Below, one piece after another: positions 46,090 through 58,679 of a stretch of 64,000 bases of DNA (its first letter is position 1; each line of letters begins with the position of its first letter). The notes beneath the pieces are model-generated. The model had not been told where the DNA came from. It saw only the letters and a program-made list of their open reading frames with translations, and searched no databases. The position numbers and the translations under genes are program-made. Origin of the DNA: Buddleja alternifolia (taxonomy: Eukaryota > Streptophyta > Magnoliopsida > Lamiales > Scrophulariaceae); NCBI GenBank assembly GCA_019426215.1, contig CM033397.1, positions 25,174,480 through 25,238,479 of the forward strand. Reading direction: 5' to 3'.

Positions 46090-48684
46090 TCACCTTATTA
46101 GTTCACTTCTCTTCTCTTCATCCAAGTCTAAGAAAGTTATGAATCTTCCCAATCCTCCAGGATTTTCCTTATCTTTTAGATCTCTTTTCTTATGATATCT
46201 GTTGCTTTGTTTAGATCCTCTTTCACCCTTTCTGTCATCAATTATGCCCTGCTTGGAACTAGTGAGCTTATTGAATTTTTCGACGAAAACTTTCAATTGC
46301 TCTGTGATCAAAGTATTTGAATATCCAAGAGCATCTATCCTTTTGTTTTGAATAGTAAAACTTTTCTGAATCAATCAAAAATCTGTTTACCTTTGATTTG
46401 ATAAACCAACAAGATCATTAGAAAGATTTGTAATTGCAACATTGTTCTTTACCTCTTCAAGACCTGTGTCGAGATTAATAATCTTGGAAGGAATTTGATC
46501 TTGTCTCCACACTTTTTGACTATCTCTGATTTCTTCTTTGAACTTGTTTATAGCAAATGTATTTGCCTAAGCTACATATGCAAAACTATCATCTGGCTTC
46601 TTGTCTTCTGGAACATCATCTTCGCCGTTTGCATCGTCTCCTTGGTTTCCTGAAGCAATGACTCAAATCCCTATATCTTCTGGTTGAACGTCTAGAGTGG
46701 TTTGAACTGGAAGATCTTCTGCAATTGACTCGTCTGGTGGATTAGTTGATTCATCAAAAAGATAGGATTGAGTGACCGAATCTGGAAGATCTACTTGAGT
46801 CGCCTCAATGAGTGGATCTATTGGAGTTATCTCAATACTTGATGAAACAATCTCTAGTTCATAAATAATTTCTTGAGTCTCCTCAATAGTCCGATGCTGC
46901 AATACAACATTAACAATATCAGTAGGAGAAATGGGTAGTTGAAACTAACTTACCTCTTGAACTTGTTCCCCCTAAATGGTTTGTTCTTCCATCAAGGTGT
47001 CTGGAACAATTAGTTCTCCTAGTTGGCTGGCATGAAGTGCGTCCGACTCAACTGGCATAAAGTGCATCTGGTCTGAAAGAGTTGCTGAATCTTCTTGCAT
47101 AAATGACTCGGCAATCACAGCTGGATCAACCTGCATTTCAGTATCAAAGACCACAATAGCCCTCTCTCTTCAGAAACTTCCATCAATTCTTCTGTCTGAG
47201 TGGCACAGATGGGTTGCCTTCTCAACCGATTGAATTGAAACATTTATAGAATGTTCACCTTCCTCATATTCTGAATTGATAAAAACTTACAGTTCTTTCA
47301 AAACTTTCTTTTCACCTTCTGGATCTACTGGTGGGTTTCATTTATTGAACTTAACACTGTTAGCATAAAGATCCATGATATACTTCCTTCGACTTTTGAA
47401 CAACCCAATCTTTTGGTTAAGACTTAAACTTGATTTTGGGAGGCTCAATCATCACAACCTTTCCCTTATCCTTTAAAGCACTTGTAGTTGACTTAGGAGA
47501 GGGCTTTGGTTCATTTATAACAAGAGCTTTTTCCTTTGAAACTTTCTTTACAATCTCGCTTCGCTTTTTGTTGAGTTGCCTCAATAGGAGTGCCTGAAAC
47601 ATCTTCATCAGAAGAGTAAGTAATATGCTTTTTCCTGGTAGACTTTCCAGGAGCAGCAAAGTCTTTTTCAAATCGTTTCCACTTAATATCCTTAGTAATT
47701 TCAGCAGCTTTCGTTTGCTTGCACTAAGATGGCTTCCTTAGGAGCCTTAATTGCCCTTGTTGACTTAATCAATTTAGTTGAGTTCATGAATTGCTGACTG
47801 AATCCTGGTTGAGTCTCATCCTCATCAAATTTATCCACATCAACTAGATCAATATCATGTTCTTTTCTTTTTCTTGCATTGGCCTCAATCCGTCTTGCTA
47901 ATTCATTTACCGAATAAGAGCTAAGACACTTGTGAAAGTGAACTGGTTTTCCATCTTGTATAGGAACCCCAACACTTTTCAAGAAGTATCTTAGAGCAAT
48001 ACCATAAAGTGCCCTTGTAACACTAACATCATACCATGATCTCAAACAATTTAATATATAATGTGACCAGTTAACTTGCTCTTCTGTGATAATCCCAGTC
48101 ATCAACTTAAACCGATGTTCTGTAACACGACCAGAAGAACCATTCCTGTATTCAATAATTTTAGAAAGAAAGTCTGCAAGAAATCTAAAATAGAGTAAGA
48201 GACGATTCTTATTGCAAGAAGGATTAGGATTTTCATTCGCAGTTCCAACTATCAAGCCCCAAATATCTTGACGACATTCTGAACCATAACTATCAATATC
48301 AGTAATACCAGTATTTGGAATATTAAAGGTCGAAACTAATACTCCTCATTCACACAAATTTTGGTTCCAGCAGCAGTGAAAGAGATTATCCCTGTTTTCC
48401 GCTGACCATTTCTATAGAATTCCATTACTTTACTTGTATACACAAGATCATGAGTAGTCAAGAAATCCGAAAGGCCATTATCCTCGAGATACATCAATCT
48501 ATTTGTAGTTCACATTAACTTCATTTAGGGCTTCGAAGTTAACCAACATGCCTTCGTTGATAGCAATTTCTGCAGAAAATGTTAGTATAACGGTAATAAT
48601 AGAAGAAAATATAAGCAATAAACACAAAGAAAGTATAAATACTATACGAGAGAGATTGAGAGATCTTGAATAGCAGGTGTTCAA
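46090..48684 (-). pseudogene. Envelope-like ORF of the second Copia remnant
   Basis: From 48684 a segment with a hydrophobic stretch (IVFILSLCLLLIFSSIITVI) leads to 48255-47701, which contains FRFLADFLSKIIEYRNG and VNWSHYILNCL, matching the block in the first element's ORF. Basic (47671-47417) and acidic (46902-46663, 47154-46972) low-complexity pieces and a coiled segment near 46374-46090 follow, in changing frames. Sirevirus envelope-like proteins are typically long and of this composition. The hydrophobic stretch could be a membrane segment or an artefact of reading upstream of the true start. Confidence 0.6.
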
Positions 48685-49144
48685 TAGAATTCTTAAGCTA
48701 AGTTAGTAAGATAATAATAATGTAAAATAGCTAAGTAACTTCTGAAGATATATATTTAGACTAGAAACGTCTATACCATGTGTCAAAATAATAAATTGAA
48801 AAGTATAAATCGGACGGTTGAGGTTTTGGAAAATCATTTAAATGGATAAATTTGAAAATATCCTGAAAATACAAACCGCTATATTTGATTTTTGACCGTT
48901 GGGGTAAAAGTACTTGAGTACTTCTGATTTTCCCGTTGCATAAATCTTATTAAATTAAAAATAAATGCTGGTAAATAAGTAAAAAGGGTAGGAATACATT
49001 TACAAACCGAAGTAACCTATTGAACAAGTGACATGTCCCTTTTGCATGTGTCAACTGACCTTGGTAACCATAGTGACATGTAGGCGTTAAGTGACCTTAG
49101 TCCATTGCATGCCTTCTCCTAAAACTAATATTCCCTGAGTCACC

Positions 49145-49766
49145 TTACTCGGTCAAATAAATCATGATTCCCAGTTTATTCGTTAAGAAAATAAACCTTG
49201 TCTCACTTAGAGGTTTGGTCAAAATGTAAGCCAACTCAAGTTCAGTGCATACTCTCTTTATGCAAAACTCTTTTTTGTGAACGTGGTTCCTCAAGAAATG
49301 ATAATATATATGAATATGTTTTATTCTTGAGTGAAACACTGGATTATATGTGATGGCTATAGAACTGTTGTTAGCAAAGTGAATAAGTTTATATAGCATC
49401 AATCCCACAATCTCTGAGTTGTTGTTGTATCCACAGTATTTGTGCACAATAATTTCCTACAACATTGTATTCAGTTTCTTCTGTTGCAGTTGCAATGGCA
49501 GTTTGTTACTTCGTTTCTTGCAGAACTACAAAACAAGTCTATTTCCAAGAAATCGAATTGTTCCCGTACTACTTTTTCTATCAATCTTGCAACCGCCAAA
49601 ATCAGCATTTGAGTAACAAGTAAGCTCTAAAGGTGAGTCTATTGGATACCATACACCAACATTCTGAGTGCCATTAAAATATTTTAGTATCTTCTTCACA
49701 ACAATATAGTTAGATTGTTTAGGCTCAGACTGGACTCTTGCGCATAAACAGACAACAAGCATAATG
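49145..49766 (-). pseudogene. RNase H of the second Copia remnant
   Basis: Minus-strand pieces read CARVQSEPKQSNYIVVKKIL, then CYSNADFGGCKIDRKSSTG, and after a frameshift VFHSRIKHIHIYYHFLRNHV with a C-terminal LAYILTKPLSETRF. This is the plant Copia RNase H order. The middle part (49447-49525) is broken. Confidence 0.85.
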
Positions 49767-49870
49767 GGGATTAATGCAAAAAAAACCCCGTGTTAATGTG
49801 AAATTGCAAAAAAACATCCGTGTTAACGAAATAGGCTAAAAATCACCATGTGTTCTTAAAAAGTCTACAA
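49767..49870. mobile_element. Half of a fold-back MITE
   Basis: Begins GGGATTAATGCAAAAAA and continues through AACGAAATAGGCTAAAAA to GTTCTTAAAAAGTC, matching one arm of the complete element at 61799-62165. The other arm is missing; a CACTA terminus starts at 49874. Confidence 0.8.
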
Positions 49871-49873
49871 ACA

Positions 49874-51240
49874 CACTACTACAAAAATGACCTATTACAG
49901 CGGTTTTTTTGACCAATTATAGCGGTTTTTTTAACCGCTACAATTGGTTTACGCCTATTACACCGGTTTTTTAACCGCTGCAATAGGGACCAATTACAGC
50001 GGTTACGAAAATAACCGCTGTAATTGGAAAACCTATTACAACGTTTTTTTTCCGTAACCACTATAATAGGGTGTATCTATTTAATTTTTTTTTTTTGGAA
50101 TATCTATTATAGCGGTTATAGGAATAACCGCTATAATAAAGTCTTTTTTTAAATTATTTTCCTAGTTGTACTGTACAAAATTTATTATAACCAACTTCCT
50201 ACAAGCTCAAAATTCAACACACTAACACAACAAACCATAAAAACCAATTCAACAGAAACAATAAATTAAAACCCAAAATTAATTTCACCAAATGATCATC
50301 TCTAACAACAAAAACCAATTCCGAAACTCCTAACAACAAATCAAATTTTATGTATAATCTCTAACAAATGATAACGAGTTTACAATCAACCAATTAAACC
50401 TTTATATACAACAAATCAAATAAAAATTTACAACAATTTACAACTTACACCATACCAAAAGCGCATTGGAAAATGTATTGTGCCAATTCGCAACGTACTT
50501 CATCAAGTTGCTCTATAGAGTAAGTGACGTATTGACAATCAGGAAAGTACTGCAAGATAGAAATTGAAAACCCAACAAAGGTTTAATAACTTAAAAAGGG
50601 AAATTAGAATTTGATGATGAGTATTAATGAGGATTATGTATACCATTGGTGGGATTGTAGATTCTCCGTGGCTAATAATATCCTTCATGAATTTCATAAT
50701 GAAGAAGTCACAATCTTTGTCGTTTAACTGTATGGGGAACTACAAAATTGAAATCAAAATTGTATTAGAACAATAACTTTTATACGAATAATCTCTTGAA
50801 AATATAAAATTATACTAGCCTTTATACAAGTCCATTTACAGGCCATGTTTTTGGATTTGATCTTTTGGGTGTTACGATTTGCACGAAACATGAACACAAC
50901 ATGTTAAAAACATCAAAAAACAAGGAAAGATGTCAATATCAAGCAAATATATATGTGAAATCTAGGAAGATATATACACTTTAAAATTAATATTAAATAT
51001 AATGGATACATTGATTGAATGAAAAACTTACTAATTGATTGTTTCTTTCATATCACGTCGGTTATTCGGATCACCGTATATAGAATCCAGATAATAAACG
51101 ATTTCATTAATTGGATCAATCACAAGCAACACCCAATGTCCCCTAAAAAGCATTCAAAAGATAAGTTCAAAATTAGTTTTGCGTACGTAACAAATTTTAC
51201 AAACTAAAGTTGGGTTTTTTACAAATTGTACGAAAAATCC
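49874..51240 (-). mobile_element. CACTA transposon fragment (3' end)
   Basis: CACTACTACAAAAATG at 49874 is a CACTA-type terminus. Over the next 270 nt AGCGGTT / AACCGCT motifs repeat in both orientations, as subterminal repeats do. Inside, on the minus strand, lies a Ulp1-like protease remnant, which many plant CACTA elements carry near one end. The other terminus is absent; the fragment stops near 51240 at an unrelated repeat. Confidence 0.75.
50470..51155 (-). pseudogene. Ulp1-like (C48) cysteine protease fragment of a CACTA element
   Basis: Minus-strand exon-like pieces read GHWVLLVIDPINEIVYYLDS (about 51140-51080), which supplies the catalytic histidine (GHW) and an aspartate, and QLNDKDCDFFIMKFMKDII (about 50730-50670), which supplies the catalytic cysteine in the D-C context. 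Between them lies a WP-containing piece near 50830. The order His, Asp, Cys is that of SUMO-protease-like Ulp1 domains. Introns or decay separate the pieces; upstream exons are missing. Confidence 0.7.
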
Positions 51241-51242
51241 TT

Positions 51243-54200
51243 ACGTGTATTAAACAGCAAGTGGACTGGTCGTGTGTAGTAATAAAGTGGACAATAAAGT
51301 CCAGGTTGTCGAACCTCAAGGACTTGTATTTTAGTTTATGATTTTAAAGCAATTGAAGAACTTAAACTAAAAACAAGAATTAACTAAAATATTATGGAAG
51401 TAAGCTATAAGAAACAAGATGTCGAAATCAAGATAGCTATGGAAGAGAGCAACTAAGACACATGTGTTGCATAAATTAATCAATTTTCATTATAAACATG
51501 TTCTCATATTATTAGACTAATGTTGCTTTGGTGAAAAAAACCTTAAATAATTACTACCCGATGTCTCGGCTGTAATAATCCGATGATTAATTGATGGTTC
51601 TCTAGATATGTCTATCCGAGAATCTAACCAACAATCATGCATTCAAGTTCTAGAATTTCCCCGGCTTAATCCGGCTAACTGCACCCGGGAATCTTTACGT
51701 ATCTCAAGGGGCAATTCCCTATTTTTTACGGATTATGTGATGATCCTCTTTGCACCTTAAATTACCTTCTCTCGAACGAATAATTTAAGCAATAAATCAT
51801 GCATATGGTAGCTAAGCATATGATGCATTCAAACAAGATCAAGACACAAAGCAACAATAGAATTAATATGAAAAACACAATTTATAACTCAATTATCATA
51901 ATTTAGCCTCAACATGGCCTTAGTTCGAAGAATCTATTTCATCATAAAAGATAAAAGATAGGAACTTAAATTAAGATTCATATTCATAGACAAAAACAAA
52001 TCTAAATCTAAGAAACTCCCTCGTATTTTTTATGGTTGAACTTCGATCTTCATCTCTTCCATGCTTCTTGATTTCTTCACCTTCAAAGGTTCTTGATAAT
52101 CTTCATAACTAATCTAAGGATGATGAAGATGATGATAGGATGTGTTTAGGCTCCCCCAATGGGGAATGTGTTTTCAAGTGTGTTTGTAGGATGGCCTCCA
52201 ATCCTCCTTTTATAGCCAAAAAATTCACCTACCAAGAACATGTCCTTCCATTCTCTTTTCTTTCCACCTACCATTCTCTTGCTTTCCATCTACCAAATAT
52301 TTGAACTACCATTCTCTTACTTTCCTCCTACCAAGAATGTGAACTACCATTCTCTTGTTTTCCACCTACTAAGAATCGGAGCTGCCACTTTCGTATTTTT
52401 CAGCGCAGGGATAGTGTTTTATTCATAAAATTCTCCACAGACCTCAGAATTTGATGCTTCAAGTCCCCATGTGAAGATAATACATACATCTACAACTTTG
52501 TAGAAGGACGCTTCATCCAATTCTGTCTCTAAATATATCAAAATGACGTTCCAATGTGGAGGTTGTTTGTGATTTGGCGCCCAGGTGTGTGGAAATGGTA
52601 CTAAAATATGATTTTGGCTAACTCCAGCTTGTTTCTTGCTTGTTTGGTCGTGGAGGTGTGAAGCATCTTGGCCTAAACTTGTTTTATACGTCGTTTTTCA
52701 GTCCGTTCTTCAATTGTATCCATTTAAGGTCTGAAATCACTTAATGCACGAATTAAATGCACATGTGGAAAGAATCAAGCGATAAATGAACCTAAAACAT
52801 AAACGGAAAGTGGCTTAAAAACACGTAAAAACAACTCCTATCAACTCCCCCAAACTTATCAATTGCTCGACCTCGAGCAATAAAAGGTCTAGGGTACGAA
52901 AAATATCATCAAGCAAAAGGAGACAACAAAAACAACAAATGAACTCACTTTTGTGGAGTAAACGATTGCACTTAGCATGTGCAACAAGCCTTTAAAACTT
53001 TGAGTTACCTCAAAGGACGAGTTATAGTCTCATGAGGGTTTGCAGACGATATACCCACAAAATCTAACAAACTTTCAATCTCAACCAAATGAGTACATCT
53101 CAACATAATTAACAAGAATAAATGGCACAAAATCATCCTTTTATAGCCCACAAATATATATACATATCAACTACTTTTGCTCATGTGACACCAATACTGG
53201 AAAAGACTCCATAGGGTGTAGTGAAAATAAATCTAAGGTATTATAGTTTAGAGGCATCCTTACCAAATTTTGGACATTAATCCCATATCTATCAACTTTA
53301 TGATCAAACACAAAGCATAAGAATCACAGAAAATCTCATAGTCATTTAAATTTCATTATCTCAAACATTCAAACTTTCAATTCATATGAAACTTTCCAAT
53401 TAACTTCATAAAGGCTAGATCATGTGCAATGTTTTATTCCATTAGGCTTTCTATGGCACCCATGTAACAAGCTTTAGATCAATGACTCCCAAACTAGATA
53501 GTTTTGGGGCATTTAGTGTAAAGACACTCCTAAGGATTTAATCACTCGAGTGTCAAAGGCCACGAAATAAAACTAGATCTTTTAAACAATTCACTCATTT
53601 TTGGCTTGAGCAAAGCTCAAATTAGAACAATAGTACAGTATATAGGCATGGATCTTTTCACCTCCAGTACATATTAGCCTGACCAATTTTGGTCATACCA
53701 AAATTCAACCTTTTTAATTCATTGTTTAGCATATCAAATTACTACTCAACTTATACTCTTATGAGAAATCTAAGTTAATATTTCCGGGAATAATTCCTTA
53801 AGTGTCTCAAGATGGTTATCCTCTCAACTCCACTACCTTCGATTTATGTGCATTGTGAATCATCTAAGAAATCAATCCTAGTATAGGATCTCCATGAGCA
53901 ATTTCAAAGATATATATGTTCATTTAAATTCAAATTATTTCAAAAAAATCATGCCATTTTTACAAGTTAATCAATTTAAATGCATCAATTGGAAGGACTA
54001 AAAAAAAAATCATGCTTGATTTTCTTAACATAAACACATATAAACATGATAGCATACAAATTCCCCCAAACTTGAGCTAAATGAGGAACACATGACATGA
54101 CAAAACTAGCAAACACATGGTGATCAATCATATGAATGTATTGGAATTGCTACTATAACATGCTCAACATACTTATCAAACAAACCATCAAGCATATGAA

Positions 54201-54310
54201 AACATACATGCTAAAAGTGCATGCTAGAACACAACATAAAGAAACAAACTAAACAAAACAAAAACAAAAAGCAAAAAGAAAAGAAAACTTACAAACTTGG
54301 GTTGCCTCCT
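51243..54310. mobile_element. Non-coding repeat R1 (retroelement-like, possibly Gypsy)
   Basis: Starts near GCAAGTGGACTGGTCGTG with a GTCGAACCTCAAGGACTTG phrase, and ends with ACAAACTTGGGTTGCCTCC, phrases I associate with non-coding parts of plant Gypsy-type elements (uncertain). Positions about 51550-52060 reappear inverted at 56200-56653. No gag or pol frame. About 53000-54060 is AT-rich and featureless. Confidence 0.5.
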
Positions 54311-54314
54311 ATTT

Positions 54315-54850
54315 GAAGAAATAAGTTAATTCATTTATAATTTAATTAATGTATTATTTCTTGAAGAAATAAAATTAATTAAATATCCTATCTACTATTT
54401 AATTAGACTAGTTAATTGGATTAAATTAATTAATTAAATAATGGATTGGACCGAGCTCAAATTGGTGTACCAAGAGGCACACCAAGACCGACAGGGGGCG
54501 GCCACTAAGCCTCTTTATTGGGAAAAATTAAGCCCAAGGTATATAAATATATCACATTAGGTCATAAGTTATAATTAACACTTGAGCCACAAGACAAAAA
54601 TTTGTCTCTCCCTCTAGCCCTAGCCGTCGGTCACTGTGCCAAGCAAGGAGGAGATTTTTCTGATCAAGGTTTTTTCTACAAGACAATTTAGAGGCAGCAC
54701 TTTTGGACTGCTCAGATTATCAAGTTTTCAGCAAGATTATTTCGTGAAGAAATTGAAGAATTCGAAAGTTAAAGTTTCTCCAACCACTTCACTACACGGG
54801 TAAAGTATCAATTTCATTATCATACATACATCTGATAAAACCACGGGGGC
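54315..54850 (+). mobile_element. Partial LTR, plus-strand sense
   Basis: AATTAATT-rich sequence, GGGGGCGGCCACTAAGCC, a TATA-like GTATATAAATAT near 54540, then CCCTAGCCGTCGG: the same sequence of features as LTR-A read in its own sense. Ends not clear. Confidence 0.45.
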
Positions 54851-55779
54851 CTCTATAAAGCCGATTTAGACGTTCCTTGGTTTGGTGAAGGCGCCGGAGA
54901 TGAGATTCACCGCCATGGAGATTTTTTGGGTTGGAAATGACAATTGAGTCTTGAAACTTTTTGGTCAAGTGAGGAGGAGGGAAGAGCAATCTAGGCTTCA
55001 AATGGGGTGAGATGATGGGTGAGAAGAGAGGGTGGGAACCTGAGAAAGACCGGGGAGGAGATGCCACCGCTGGCTTCGCAGTGGCAGAAACCCTAAAAAT
55101 TAGGGGCACCACTCTATGAGAAAGAGTGCGGAGTAGAGAGCCACAGTAAAAAAGAGGTTACTGAAAATAACAAATGGTCTTAAACAGTGTATACATATAC
55201 ATACACACATGTATATTATAAATTATCATTAATAAATATTATGTTTATATTATATATTAAAATTTAATATTGAATATGAAATATGGGCCATTGGTCTTAT
55301 AGATCTATGGTTGTTATTACTTAATTGACCCTTGATCTTTCACACAATTGATCTAATGGTTGTAAGATTGGAGGAAAAATTGTCGTAAGAAAGCAAAAAA
55401 AAAAAAAAAAACATAATCACTCACGTGTGTAGGGAGCTAACTTGTTTTATTTATTTATTTTACCAGAAGGTAAATTGCCTTCTATTTTTTCAGAGGGAAT
55501 TTTTTTGCACTTACTATATTTCACAGCCAAATTGCAATTAGCCCATTCTGAGCCATGCCAGCATTTATCTAATGGAATGACTAACAACTCCTTTTTCATG
55601 AGGAGATAAGTGTAGTTTTCACAGTTAGGGGGCAACTGGCAAGTGTTAGTGTTACGCATGCACCAGCAAAAAAGCCATGCCAACTGATAATCTTGTGTTT
55701 TACCTGTTTTAGAGCTCAATATTCATCCGGTTTAGCCTAGTTTATGTGTGATTTTTACCACTTGGGACTTTGACTTTTG
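54851..55779. other. Intergenic DNA, no supported gene
   Basis: Minus-strand frames at 55112-54792 (serine/proline/arginine-rich) and 55719-55447 start with GTG and TTG, not ATG, and have no recognised domain. A poly-A run lies at 55396-55411. The first frame could be a decayed exon but I do not call it. Confidence 0.4.
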
Positions 55780-56653
55780 TGCCAATTGAGTTCAGGGTGA
55801 AAATCATCACAATCAAGGAAAAGGGGTGAAAAACGTACAGAATCAGACAAATTGCCCCCAACAGTCGAATATGGTAAGTTTAACAATGGAACGTGCCACG
55901 TTATCAACGTCCGGACATCCAGGATTCAACGTTCAAACATCTATCCGGTCAACGGTCCAATCAAAGTCACTTATCCATGTCATCACGTTCGAACATCGCG
56001 AGTGACCGCAAATCAGTTATTTTGGAAATTTCCTAACGTAGTTCGCATAGGACTCCTGGGAGACTTCCACATAACGATGAGTTCAGTTAGAGACGTGAAC
56101 ACACGACTTTACACACCGCTTTTACATAGTTTTGAGAGAAAGAAGACGAGCAAAATCAAGGAGAAAGAAGATTCAAGACAAGATCAATCCATCAATCTGT
56201 AATAGGGTGAATTTTAGATTTAGATTATTGTTTGTCTATGAATAATTCTCTATCTTTTATTGTTTTTCTTGTTATGATTATGAACTAAATTGCATTAAAC
56301 TAGGGTCATGTGAAGGTTGAATTATGCGTTTTTATATACGGAAGTTTGTTCTTCGTTTAAATTCTATAATTTCTTAGTGTCTTGATTTCATGCTTTTATT
56401 GTTGCATATGGTTGATTACCATATGTTCGTCAATTGCCTATCTTATTCATTCGTAAGACTATAGGATAAGGTTCAAAGAAATCATCACATCACTTGAATG
56501 AAAGGAATTGCCTAGAAATAGTATACGTTCTCGTGTGCAGTTAGTCGGATTATCCGGGGAAATTCTAGAACTTGAATGCATGTTTGTTGGTTAGATTTTC
56601 GGATAGAGATATTTCGGGAATCGTCAATTAATCATAGGATTATTATTTTTGAG
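55780..56653. mobile_element. Repeat R2, inverted relative of R1
   Basis: The reverse complement of 56200-56653 matches 51550-52060 in order, for example GCATTCAAGTTCTAGAATTT. R2 and R1 therefore lie in opposite orientation about 4 kb apart. R2 is cut at about 56654 by a CACTA-like sequence. Confidence 0.7.
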
Positions 56654-57173
56654 ACATCACAAAATTTGTTTGGGAACAATTTTAGCAATTGCAACAAATT
56701 ACTTTGTTGTGTACGAGTAATTTTTTACGCAACGATAACAATTCGTTGAAAGACCGTATGATTTTGCAACGGAATAGTTCGTCCCGTACAAGTGTTGAAA
56801 GTCAACAAACTATTTTTTGGCGTAACCTGACAATTTGGCAATGATATATTTCATTGCCAATCCGAATAAATATTGTCTAGAAAATGTGGTTATTGACAAC
56901 GAAATGTCATTTTATGTAACAAAATGCATATACTTTTTAGCGCGATTAGAATTGTTGCCCACAATATATGTTTTGGCAATGAAGAAATTTGTTGTCTATA
57001 ATATGAATATAGGCAATGAAATTCATTTTTCGTTGCCATGAATGTTTAGCAACGTGGATAGCCCAACAAAGCTGGTAACGAAATATTTTTGTTGTGGATA
57101 GAATTAGCAATGAAAATTCCACTTTTTCGCAACAAAACGTTTCGCTGCTGAAAGCAAAATTCCTTGTAGTGAT
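56654..57173. mobile_element. CACTA-like non-autonomous element
   Basis: The right end TTCCTTGTAGTG is a typical CACTA terminus (reverse complement CACTACAAGGAATTTTG). Motifs of the type GCAACGAAA and TTCGTTGCC recur in both directions. The left end CATCACAAAATTTG is only a weak match, and no 3-bp TSD is evident. Confidence 0.55.
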
Positions 57174-58679
57174 ATATAAAATATGCACTTGTTTACAACA
57201 ATAGGATTTCCACAAAAGTCTACATATACATACATTTTAAAAATAAAACATATATTAGAGATTGTATATAGATGTACAGTATGTACTATAAGCTCATCTA
57301 TAATATATTTTAAATATATAAGAAGTATAAAAAAATCTAGTACACTTAAAATATATAGTTTCTATAATAAATACGAATATAAAAGGCATGTTCCCTATTT
57401 ATTGTATGTATCCCGCTAGATTAATACAGCGACTCTCCCAGTATTTATTTATATACACATTGTCTGTGTTATATGTATTTTTGTATGGATATACATAAAC
57501 TAGAAAATACATTTTTCTTTCGCCTTAACATTTTATGTTTTACATTTTGTGCTTTCGAACACTGCAACAAAGCGTAGTTATGGTTGGAAAATGGCCTGGG
57601 TTGTAAGTTGCTAACAAACTTTGATTATACGATGAAATTTGATAGTTATTCTTTTTGCATACTAATATCCTATGTCAAATGAATATATATATAGTATATA
57701 TATAGAGAGAGAGAGAATAATTCTAAATAGTATATATATAGAGAGAGAGAGAATAATTCTAAATATATACATGTATGCATGTATTAAATATGTATTTAAA
57801 AAAATATATTAATCTTAAATAATTAATGCATAAACATTGTTCATGTAATTAAAATACCTTATATTTATAGTACAATATCTTCAAGTGTAATAAGTATTTA
57901 TGTCAATTTGTGGACAAATATTAATAAGTTTTTGTATTCAATATATTTCAAAATATTAGGCTTGTTGGCACACATAAAGTATTAATCATAACAAGCAAAA
58001 TTGAATTACACTTCGACTTTATATTTAGGTGAACCAAACAAATGAATGAAAAATGATAATCTAATATATAGATTTAAGCCATACATAAAATAATATTATT
58101 TATGTGTTTTTCTTTTACAATATTTATCTTATTAACTACTATCCATAGATGTTTATATTCAAATATATTTCTACATATATATAGGCTGGTTGGCATAGCA
58201 TAAGGTTACAATAATAACAAGTTGATTTTAATTGCAATCAATTTTGAATTTAATTTGCATCAAAAAAATTTGAATTTAAGTGAACCGAATAAATGAATAA
58301 AAAAGGCTAGTTCAATTGGACTTGAAAATCCAAATGAGGAAGACTAGCTATATAATTCTTTATCAAATTAATTACATGATGTCCATAAATGGATAACAAA
58401 ATGTCTTTTTTTGAAGGGAATAGATAACAAAATGTCTGGTCCTTATTTATGAAAATGTCGGACAAACTTAAAAGCAAGATATTTGATATGCACCTAATAC
58501 ATGCATTATGATTCAGTTGTTAAAGGTACTCTCTGATATTGTTATTGGCACTTAAACTTTCATTTCATATTGTCAAATGGACAAAATGATTCTTATTGTA
58601 AAAAATATTGAAACTAGTGCAAGATAATTGCACCTTATACTATCAGCAGTACACATGCTTCTCCAAAACAAAGTGTTGA
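57174..58679. other. AT-rich DNA with a tandem duplication, no gene seen
   Basis: A block containing TAGTATATATATAGAGAG and ATAATTCTAAATA is repeated in tandem at about 57690-57765. Several short frames are AT-driven and not supported. Confidence 0.6.

Larger units (their letters stand above)
46090..49766 (-). mobile_element. Second Sirevirus-type Copia remnant
   Basis: On the minus strand it holds RNase H then a long envelope-like region; gag, integrase and most of RT are gone. It begins where a fold-back MITE is inserted at 49767 and ends near 46090. It is a relative of the element at 2735-7946, not a close copy. Confidence 0.8.

Noticed and set aside
54792..55112. Transit-peptide-like minus-strand frame
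   Set aside because: The first codon is GTG, no ATG gives the same product, and it overlaps a partial LTR. A decayed exon remains possible.
55447..55719. 90-codon minus-strand frame, cysteine/tryptophan-rich
   Set aside because: Starts with TTG, no domain recognised, no neighbouring exons found.
57183..57419. 78-codon plus-strand frame
   Set aside because: Very AT-rich, lysine/isoleucine/tyrosine content typical of random AT sequence.
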